From Proteles cristata cristata (taxonomy: Eukaryota; Chordata; Mammalia; Carnivora; Hyaenidae), in NCBI GenBank assembly GCA_017311185.1, contig JAESUZ010003165.1, forward strand, positions 496,001 through 560,000: a DNA stretch of 64,000 nucleotides. Direction: 5' to 3'. Below the pieces are notes generated by a model. That model was given only the letters and a program-made list of their open reading frames with translations, made no database searches and was not told where the DNA came from. Positions within the stretch are counted from its first letter, which is position 1; each line of letters opens with the position of its first letter. The translations under genes and the position numbers were made by a program. Shown here piece by piece: positions 56,240 through 64,000 of this stretch.

Positions 56240-57315
56240 CACACACATAATTTTTTAAGATACAGAATAAAAAAAAGAAAAGCAAAAACAGGTGTATCTA
56301 AAGACACAAGAAGATGAATTTCAGATTACTATACTTATTTGAAATTCAGAAGTTTATCCATAAAAATATGCTATCATACTGAGAGTTAAAATTTTATCTA
56401 TCCTAAATATGAACACTATTACAAACATGGGAACAGAGTAATGACCTCAAAAATGTCAAGACATTCTATATGTGAAAATAATTATGGAAGTTGGTGCTAA
56501 AAAAATTAACTCATTGCAGTAGTAATTAAGGGAGCCTGGTTGCAATTAAGTACAGGAAGGATATTAAAACTTCCAACAGATATTTCTCTAAGCCACAACA
56601 GAAGAACCAGAGCAACAGAATAATTGGAACCACATCCAAATCCACTTCCTCGTTATTTACCAATATCATCTAAAGAACACTGTTTAGATGCTGACGTGAG
56701 ACAATCTTCAGTTGACAACTTTAAATCACATTAAGGATTAAAAAAAATCAAAGAATCTTATGACAAGGGTTAAAAGTTCATAGCCTTGAAACTACAAAAA
56801 AATCTGGTGCCCACTATAAACCACATCCCGGCAACCGTCATATCTCTACAATGAGATGGTTTTGTTGTGGTTGAGGCAATCAGCTCTGAGTTAATAATTA
56901 GCTACTATTCAAATCAAGTGTAATTTGTGTAATTGTACACTAGATCGCTTTTAAGAAAGGGAGTGCAAAATTTCATTTTTAGCAACTGATATTGAATGTT
57001 ATAGTCATTCATTTGTCATCCTGTGTAATGCAATCAAAATGAGTAGAAAAGCATGTTTTTTCACCCACTGCATGAAATCAGTCACTTTCCAGGCAGCTGA
57101 AATGAAGTTCAAAAGCTATCTGATTAATGCGGGTGAACATTTATATATTAAAGAAAAAAGAAAATGAATACATTTTTTAAAAGGTGAAGTTTCCTATTAT
57201 ATCACTTTGAAAAGCATCTAGGAATAGCACTTCACATTTACATGCAGCAGATTTTAATCATTTTGTAGTTGGGTTGGGCTTTTGGATCTAGAATCTATAA
57301 ATGTTATCTTAAACT
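56240..57315. other. about 1.1 kb of repeat-free intron
   Basis: This is one of the longer stretches with no recognisable transposon. Between 56870 and 57140 it contains several homeodomain-type cores (GTTAATAATTAGC, GTGTAATTG, CTGATTAATGC). No exon signal. It may be conserved regulatory DNA, but the sequence alone cannot show that. Confidence 0.35.
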
Positions 57316-57327
57316 GAAAGACTAAGT

Positions 57328-57549
57328 AAAGTGGGGTGGCTCGGTGGTTCAGTCAGTTAAGCATCCTCCTTCAGCTCAGGTCATGATGTTAGGGTTCATG
57401 AGTTCAAGTTCCACGTCGGGCTCTGTGCTGACAGCTCAGAGCCTGGAGCCTGCTTCGGATTCTGTGTCTCCCTCTCTGACCCTCCTCCGTTTGCCCTCTG
57501 TCTCTCTCCCTCTCTCAAAAATAAACATTTTTTAAAAATTTTTTTTAAA
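57328..57549 (+). mobile_element. SINEC_Fc
   Basis: Head GTGGGGTGGCTCGGTGGTTC is altered; the body follows the family to AAAAATAAACATTTTTTAAA. Perfect 12-bp target duplication GAAAGACTAAGT (57316-57327, 57550-57561). Confidence 0.94.
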
Positions 57550-57561
57550 GAAAGACTAAGT

Positions 57562-58570
57562 TAGTCAAGATTTCTCAATTATGAAAAGTTATAATAATTA
57601 TGATAATAAAACAATTATGTCAGTAACCAGTTTTTTTTATCTCAGTCCATTTTTAACACTGCAAAACATATTTTCAATAACCTAATAAAATTAATGCTAG
57701 TCATCAGAATACTTTTATGAAGAATTTTTCACATCCTTTAGAGCAGTAGATTCTCAAGACAACCCAGTTATTTTAGTAGAATGTTGACTGGACACCACCG
57801 CCCCCCACCCCTGCCAACATCTATTTCCCCTTCCTCTGGTCAAAAAATAACCACGCGACACTTTAGGCGAATCACATCACCCCAGTTACAGCCATATGGT
57901 TTAGGTGGAGTTAATACCGTCCCTAGTACCTAGAACAGCTTAAGCCAAGTAGCATATTTTTTTAGTCCTCATTAACTAGTTCAGGAATGGTCACTTAGCC
58001 CAGTGAAATATATGGTCTTATTTTCTGGGACTTCTAGGAAAAAGGTTTTACTTTCTCTTCCATGGAAACTGCTAAATGATTCTATGTTTCTTTAATGGCA
58101 CAGTATAAAAATGTAAGACCTAGGACCAGAACCACTTCAACTATAGCTCCACAGCATGAAAGATGGAGAAAAGGGGACAGAGTAAAGCAGTGCCAGCACA
58201 GAATAGGAGTGAAAACAGGAAAGTAAAGAAAGACAAGTGAAAAAAAAGACAGAGAATAGAAATGTGCAAAGGCAAGGAAGAAAAGGAGAAGTCAGCAACA
58301 AGAAATAGGGCAGAGGCAAAAAGAGAAAAACAGAGCTTGAGCTGCAGTGGGTTAAGAGAATGAAAATGTTCTTCTCACTTCTTGCATGGCAGCCCGGACA
58401 GGCTTCCACAAAAATTAGTATCTGTACCACTGCCCTCTGAAACTCGAACGTTGTCCACAGCTCAGGGGCTATTCAGCACATGGCAACTATATCATGTACC
58501 CAGGAGACACAGTCTTTGGTTGAAAAGACCATCACCAACAGATTTTGTAGATAAAGGAACATAGGACTTG
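57562..58570. other. intron, no element recognised
   Basis: A C-rich patch at 57795-57815 and a purine-rich part at 58150-58340 are noted. No gene or repeat identified. Confidence 0.45.
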
Positions 58571-58574
58571 AGAG

Positions 58575-58720
58575 GTTAAAATCCATATTCCTAAGTGTGA
58601 CACACAAGGCCCTTAACCATCTTGGCCCAACCATGCTCCAAGGCCATGTTAGAGGACTGCATCTCCGACTCCCCTTTCTGACACAGCTGCCTCTTCTACT
58701 AAACCTTGAACTGAGGTGTC
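58575..58720 (+). mobile_element. L2 fragment, plus strand
   Basis: ACACACAAGGCCCTTAACCA, TCTTGGCCCAACCATGC and GCATCTCCGACTCCCC fit the L2 text upstream of the tail. Confidence 0.6.
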
Positions 58721-59179
58721 ACTTCACATCCCAACCTAGTGACCACAGAGTCTGGAACTCAACTGAGGAGTTGGCCAGTGCGCATAAAAATTCCAGTTCT
58801 CCATGACTCCAGATGCTGTTTTCCTCAAAATTCTCATATTTCAACAGAAACACTGATCCATCGGGTTAAATCCCATGATAGTTTTCACTCACTGGATCTA
58901 AACACAATTAGATAATGATCCAGAGGGGCCCCCTCGTTGCACTATCTTATTCTTATTCTGAAAGTGCAGGGTGGGGGGCAGGGGGAACCAGTCCTTCTTG
59001 GGTCCCCTTGTCACCGAGTGCTCGTTTGCTTCCTCTGCCTCTTACTCAACTTGCCTTCTCCTCTGGAGCCTCAGCACAGGAAAGCTGGAGCTTGTCTGTT
59101 CCTCGGTGCCAAAGCTTTGGCCTTTATGAAGTCGGGAAAAGAGAAGCAGTAAAGATATCACAAACCAGAATTCTTGCTG
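58721..59179. other. intron, no element recognised
   Basis: Includes a GGGGGGCAGGGGG stretch near 58975. An overlapping 107-codon frame (58915-59238) has no recognised features. Confidence 0.4.
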
Positions 59180-59288
59180 TGACTCTTTGGTCAAGCAGAT
59201 CAACCTCTTCCACTTCAGTTTCCTTGTATGTAAAATAGCAATAAAAATTCCTGCCCTACTTACCTCAGGTGATTATTACAAAGACCAT
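59180..59288 (-). mobile_element. MIR fragment, minus strand
   Basis: CTTCAGTTTCCTTGTATGTA AAATAGCAATAA and ACCTCAGGTGATTATTAC are the reversed MIR core. Confidence 0.72.
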
Positions 59289-59305
59289 ATAAAATAGTAG
59301 CTGTG

Positions 59306-59435
59306 GAGTGCCTGGGTGGTTCAGTTGGTTGAGCATCTGACTCTAGGTTTCGACTGGGGTCATGATTCCAGGGTTGTGGGATCAAGCTCCACATCAGGCT
59401 CCATACTAAGTATGGAGCCTGCCTAAGAGTCTCAG

Positions 59436-59477
<42 letters not shown>

Positions 59478-59563
59478 CCTCTCCCCCACTCATACTTTCT
59501 CTCTCTCTCAAAATAAAATAAAGTAAAATAAAATAAAAGTAATAAAAATAATAAAATAATAAT
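59306..59563 (+). mobile_element. CAN-SINE, older subtype
   Basis: Carries GGGATCAAGCTCCACATC, CTAAGTATGGAGCCTGCC and TAAGAGTCTCAGTCTC, plus a CT run and an AATAAAAT tail. Target duplication AAAATAGTAGCTGTG / AAAATAGTAGATGTG (59291-59305, 59564-59578). Confidence 0.94.
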
Positions 59564-59629
59564 AAAATAGTAGATGTGAAAGTCCACAGCTCTAAAATTA
59601 GACTTAATCGATTTTTACGGTTAAAAGGT

Positions 59630-60224
59630 AAGGACAACAGCCAAGATATGTAAACAATCTAAGTGTTCATCGGTGGATGAATGGATAAAAATAATGTGAT
59701 ACATATATACACACAATAGAATGTTATTCAGCCATCAAAAAAAAAAAAAAAGGAAAAAGAAGAAGGAAATCCTGTCATTTGCAACATAGATGGACCTTGA
59801 GGACATTAAGTAAAATAAGCCAGACAGAGAAAAACAAATACAATATAATCTCACTTATATTTAGAATCTAGAAGACATTTTTTTTTTACTTTAAAAAAAA
59901 ATACTGAGGTCATAATACAGAGAACAGATTGCTAGTTACGAGAGGTAGACGGTAGGTAAAACTGATGAAGGGGGTCAAAAGGTATAAATTTCCAGTTATA
60001 AAATAAATAAGTCATAGGGAAGTAATGTACAACATGGTGACTATAGCTAGTAATACGGTACCACATATTTGAAAACCACTAAGAGAGTAGATGGGAAAAG
60101 TTCTCACCTTGAGAAAACAAAATTGATGGATGTTAACCAGATATGATGATGATTTTGCAATATACACAAATATCAAATAATTATGTTGTACATCTGAAAT
60201 TAATACAATATTAAATATCAGGAG
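59630..60224 (+). mobile_element. L1 3' region (ORF2 tail and 3' UTR)
   Basis: AAGTGTTCATCGGTGGATGA, AGAATGTTATTCAGCCATC, CATTTGCAACATAGATGGAC, then CATAGGGAAGTAATGTACAA and GTTGTACATCTGAAATTAAT. An A-run at 59738-59753 and T/A runs near 59880 show decay. Confidence 0.92.
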
Positions 60225-60436
60225 GTTTTTTATGTTTATTTTTGAGAGACAAAGAGACAGAGACAGAGTGTGAATGGAGGAGGGGCAGCAAAAGAGGAAG
60301 ACACAGAATCCAAAGCAGGCTCCAGGCTCTGGGCTGTCAGCACACAGCCTGACGCAAGGTCTCGAACCCACAAATGGCAAGAGCATGACCTGAGCTGAAG
60401 TTGGACGTTTAAGCGACTGAGCCACTCAGGTGCCCC
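60225..60436 (-). mobile_element. SINEC_Fc, minus strand
   Basis: TTTTTTATGTTTATTTTTGA to GAGCCACTCAGGTGCCCC, immediately 3' of an L1. Confidence 0.94.
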
Positions 60437-61870
60437 AATTTTACCTCAGTTTCTAAAAGGATAGTTAATGAGTCTTAAATACACAATTGTAGCAAACTTT
60501 GACTAGTATGCTAAATCACTGCTACCGAGTTTGCTAAAAGTACATCATCTCATCATAGGTTATCAAGTACTTATTCTAGCTCAGTGGCTTTCTACCTTTT
60601 TCTAATCTTTCGTAGCAAACCTAAAGGCTGTGTGACACACCTACTGATAACAGTGAGTCTCCAATTGATCTCAAAGGATTGGAAGAGCCTGCTATTTGAC
60701 AAATAATCTGCTGGGCTTTGAGGTTACCACTGTAAGCAGGAACAAACATTATTCCTGCATTAATGGAACTTATGGTCTCAGGGGACAGCATGAACAACAA
60801 ACACAGACACATATCCAAAATGACTGGAATCACTGTATGTGTGTACGCATGCATGAGCTTGGACTTATGGTACCTTCACTTCGAAACAGCCCTACCAGTG
60901 ATACCACCCCTCCACTCCCATCCCCACAGACCCACACACCTCCAAATTGTGAATCACTGCGTTAGGTGATGGAAGAGAATTAAACTCTATAATACACTAC
61001 AGGAGAATTTCTCCCAAAGCTAAATAATTAATCACTGACATATAAGTAACTCATCTAAATACAGATCAGGAGACAAGTAGAGATCCAACTCCTGGGCCAG
61101 CTCCATAATTTGCAAATACTGGTGCAAAGTGAAAAAAAAAATGTAGGGCTTCTCATCCAAAAGTAATTAACAATTTCAAGGCAGTGAGAACAGAGCATTT
61201 AAACTAAGCCTAGGACCCTCTACGATCGCACAGATCAAACACCCATGAAACCTTCATGGCTTCCATACTTATTGAATGCGTAACTCGTAGCAAGTCACTT
61301 AACCTACATCTTCCCTACAGCTATAAAATTACAGGAGGGAAGAAAAGGCTTTCAGTTTCTTCCCACAACTAACATCAGTGTTTTTCTATTCAGAAGACCA
61401 TTTATTCATTTGGAGAGAATTATTTTACCCTCCTATATAACCATTAAAATGCTCACTGTGACTCAAAAGCTAATGTTGAAACTCCAGACGTAGTATTTCA
61501 TCTGCAACCATTTTGATATTTTTCTTACCTCCAGATAATTCCTCAATTTTGTGTAAGAGGAAAAAAAACTTCAAAGTAGTTTTCCAACCTTATTAGTCTC
61601 CCATGTATGCCATTTAAATCTGAAATTCCTAACTGAGATCTCCATCTATAAAGTAATTTTTCTCATACTAAAATATCTCCTTGCACAAATTAAACTACTT
61701 TCTTTTCTTTTTTTATTCCCGAAAAATTATCTGTTCTGAATCAACTTCCACCTATGGCACAGCACCTGGACTGGCTTCAATAAAAAGCAGGCAAAATGTC
61801 AATGTGAGAGTTAGTTAAGTCTTTTATTCTATCAGTTTAGTATTTAGCATAAAATAACTGATAACTGCCT
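60437..61870. other. intron, no element recognised
   Basis: 1.4 kb. 60670-60800 may be an old L2 piece (ATTCCTGCATTAATGGAACT). The rest is unassigned. Confidence 0.4.
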
Positions 61871-61874
61871 AAAC

Positions 61875-62375
61875 CAGAGGTTCTTACTCTGGAGTCCAGG
61901 AAAAGAATTCTGGCAACTAATTAACTTGATTAGAAAAAATTACATTTTTTTTCCATCCAACTCCTAGATAAAATTTAGCATTTTCTTCAATTATGAGTGT
62001 AAGCAAAAAACCACAAGAGATTAGTAGTACCTATGGTTTGATCAGCAATAAATATTATATGTGTTTTCATATCATATTATAGTTATTGCAGATATCTTAA
62101 AACTTCATTTATGTTCAACATTCTGTCAAAATTGCAGTAGTTACTAGGCCAAATAATAGGTCTTATGGTTTAATGTGTTAGTAAAAAAATGTTATGTTAT
62201 TATAACACAAAATTGGTTTTTGCATTGAAATAACTATATTCCAATATAATGGGCTTCCCTTGCAATCCTAAGTATATCATCTTATGCATTTAAAAATATA
62301 ATTCTGAGAAAAGGTCCATAGACTTCACCAGAGTACATAAAGGGTCCACAGTACAAAAAAAGTGAAGAAACTCTG
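61875..62375. mobile_element. hAT-Charlie non-autonomous DNA transposon, near full length
   Basis: Starts CAGAGGTTCTTACTCTGG and ends AAGTGAAGAAACTCTG; the reverse complement of the end, CAGAGTTTCTTCACTT, matches the start as a terminal inverted repeat. The body (TCAATTATGAGTGTAAGC, AGTTATTGCAGATATCTT, AGACTTCACCAGAGTAC) is known from old mammalian Charlie elements; the exact family name is not assigned. It lies 333 bp from the SUGCT exon. Confidence 0.78.
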
Positions 62376-62376
62376 G

Positions 62377-62700
62377 TCAAAAGAAGTTACAGAGCTCATG
62401 TGACAATAAAATAGAACCAAATGTACTCTTGTCTCACAAGTAGCAATAGACTCATTCTAATGCTCAGTCTTTAAACTTCTATTCAACAGCAATGCCTATA
62501 AACAACAAAATCTTCATGGCCCACTTATTTTAATATGACAATAATTAAGTCTATCAAAACAAAATAGTTTTTGCTGTTGTTGTTTGTGAGTTTCTTTCTG
62601 TTTTTTTTATTTTTGCACATGTGACCATAAAATGTGATATGAAAGAGTATAACCCAGGTAGATACATGTCTTTAGAGCACAATCTAGAATGCTCTTTGGA
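62377..62700. other. intron flank of the SUGCT exon, no element recognised
   Basis: Unassigned sequence between the Charlie element and the weak donor. Confidence 0.5.
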
Positions 62701-62702
62701 TT

Positions 62703-62707
62703 GGTAC
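62703..62707 (-). other. SUGCT: weak 5' splice site of the SUGCT exon
   Basis: In gene orientation the junction is CTCAG|GTACCAATCC. The exon side and +1 to +3 fit the consensus, but +4, +5 and +6 (C, C, A) do not, so pairing with U1 snRNA should be poor compared with the other donor in the window. Confidence 0.8.
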
Positions 62708-62851
62708 CTGAGATGACAGTAGGTTACAATCAATGAACAGTCCTTTCCCGGTTTTATATCTTTGTATCAATCCAGCCATGATGGCTCCATATGCATACAG
62801 GCCCGTAGCAAGATCAGTCATGGCCACTCCTGGACGGACTGGATCTCCATC
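62708..62851 (-). CDS. SUGCT: SUGCT internal exon with the presumed catalytic aspartate
   Basis: This exon encodes 48 codons of succinyl-CoA:glutarate CoA-transferase, a mitochondrial class III (CaiB/BaiF) enzyme that moves CoA from succinyl-CoA to glutarate; in people its loss causes glutaric aciduria type III. On the minus strand it reads [17 protein letters not shown], then a helix-like [18 protein letters not shown] segment, and ends [10 protein letters not shown]. Class III transferases carry the acyl-accepting Asp in this stretch, so the Asp codon at 62813-62815 is the likely nucleophile (my family-level alignment from memory). The acceptor is CCTATATCAG before GAT, behind a good pyrimidine tract. 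The donor is CAG|GTACCA, which is weak at +4 to +6. Both ends are phase 0. Recognition of the gene is firm; the exon number is not assigned. Confidence 0.95.
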
Positions 62852-63124
62852 CTGATATAGGGGATGGGGTGAGAAAAACAGAGAAAATTGAAAATTGAAA
62901 CCATCAGATGATTTCTTAAATAGTCTAAGATCAAACAGAAGAAAGAACTATATACGACACATGCATGCACACACACAAGAGATCTATCAACAAGCTGCTA
63001 CTGTAGATATCTGTTGGTGGTGAGAATATATATTTACTATATGTCTCACTCCATCTCTACCAACCAAACTAAACCAAACCAAATAGGACAAGATATTTTA
63101 TAAACATGTCTAAAGTTCCTTCTT

Positions 63125-63338
63125 TTAAAAAAAAAAAAATTAATGCTTGTTTATTTATGAGAGAGAGACAGAGCATGAGTGTGTGAGGGGCAGAGAGAGG
63201 GGGAGACACAGAATTTGAAACAGGTTCCAGGCTCTGAGTTGTCAGCACAGAGCCCGACATGGGGCTTGAACTTGGGAGCAGTGAGATCATCCCCTGAGCC
63301 AAATTTAAACGTTTAACTGACTGAGCCACCCAGGTGCT
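63125..63338 (-). mobile_element. SINEC_Fc, minus strand
   Basis: TTAAAAAAAAAAAAATTAAT to GAGCCACCCAGGTGC. The end is approximate. Confidence 0.92.
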
Positions 63339-64000
63339 TTCTTAACATATTTTACCTGCTTATATTAACAAAATAAATAATTAGATTCAAATTTAAATGA
63401 GTTAATCTATTGGAAATGAAAAAGAACATTTTTTTTTTTTCCTGTTGGGTAGGAGGCTCTCCCAGGAAAAAAGAAGGCAGAAGACCTGGGCTATTCTCCT
63501 TATAAGCATGCTAATTACTGGCAAATACACTAACAGTATTTGCTTTAAAAAAAAGAAAAAAAAGTAGTACTTATCCATAGAAGGCTTTTAACAGATTATT
63601 CTTATTTAGAATGGTAAACAAGCCTAGAATCTATAGGCTTATAAGGGATGGGACACCAGCTGTATATTATCAAAGTATAAAATGTAACATTTCTTGTTGT
63701 ATGAGGTAACCGGTGCACTTCATTAGATACCATATCTACTGCTCTGGGACTCAGAATTTTGTCTATTGTGGGAAGAAAGGATCTGGTGGCTTCTCTCAAT
63801 GTTCAAGGCCTCGGTCTGCTTTTCCTGTGCCTTTTGGTTCCTTGTACTCTTCAAATTACAAGCAAAGTTTAATACTGATTAAAATCTTCAAGTGATGTCA
63901 GTCAGATTTGACAATCCAATCCTTGACCTATACGTAAAGATATTAGAACTGTGCCCGGCAAGCAATAAGTACCAGATAAAAATGAGTTAACACTATCATT
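63339..64000. other. intron, no element recognised
   Basis: AT-rich to about 63690, then mixed. No upstream SUGCT exon or repeat identified. Confidence 0.45.

Larger units (their letters stand above)
14946..62707 (-). other. SUGCT: complete SUGCT intron of about 47.8 kb
   Basis: This span lies between the donor of exon 62708-62851 (GTACCA) and the acceptor of exon 14850-14945 (TGGTAG). It holds no further SUGCT exon that I could recognise on the minus strand. Most of it is interspersed repeat, listed separately. Confidence 0.9.
62852..64000 (-). other. SUGCT: 3' part of the preceding SUGCT intron
   Basis: This is the sequence upstream, in gene order, of the acceptor at 62852-62853. In gene orientation a pyrimidine-rich stretch (about 62854-62895) precedes the AG. 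The rest holds one SINE (63125-63338) and AT-rich sequence. No upstream SUGCT exon was recognised. Confidence 0.85.

Noticed and set aside
1..64000. A novel multi-gene system (defence, secondary metabolism, phage or similar)
   Set aside because: The window is mammalian intron with two exons of a known enzyme; no gene cluster or organised coding array is present.

Overview
The window is nuclear DNA from a mammal of the order Carnivora, almost certainly the cat family. The clearest sign is a dense set of about 45 copies of a tRNA-Lys-derived SINE of the CAN-SINE type. Each has a head resembling GGGGCGCCTGGGTGGCTCAG, a CT-rich middle and an AATAAA-type A-rich tail, which is the felid SINEC_Fc form. 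There are no operons and no long open reading frames of the kind a bacterium or phage would show. Nearly all of the short open frames are chance frames or translations of repeats.

The only host coding sequence I can support is two internal exons of one gene on the minus strand, SUGCT (C7orf10), the mitochondrial succinyl-CoA:glutarate CoA-transferase. The 5' exon in gene order is 62708-62851 (144 nt, 48 codons). The next is 14850-14945 (96 nt, 32 codons). Both have AG acceptors, GT donors and phase 0 at both ends, and they join into one continuous CoA-transferase class III reading frame. Transcription runs from high to low coordinates. The window therefore holds the end of one intron (62852-64000), a complete intron of about 47.8 kb (14946-62707), and the start of the next intron (1-14849).

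The introns are layers of transposable elements. The oldest are MIR, L2, MER5A and other hAT-Charlie remnants. Next come MaLR LTRs (44085-44545 minus, 48986-49394 plus, and an MLT1 near 28190-30610 that was later split), old L1 (47450-51835, 41070-41890, 20850-22170), and a class I endogenous retrovirus remnant (about 45700-46943). On top lie younger carnivore L1 3' ends and the felid SINEs. Many of the young insertions have readable target-site duplications, so the order of events can be reconstructed, for example SINE inside L1 inside MLT1 at 27.8-30.6 kb.

I found no new gene system. The observations most worth following are: a weak 5' splice site on the exon carrying the presumed catalytic aspartate; an inverted SINE pair around the 96-nt exon; a 46-bp L1 insertion; an L1 and a SINE inserted at the same target site; a retroposed 3'-end fragment inside an old LTR; and a 55-bp inverted repeat with arms about 2.3 kb apart that matches no family I recognise.
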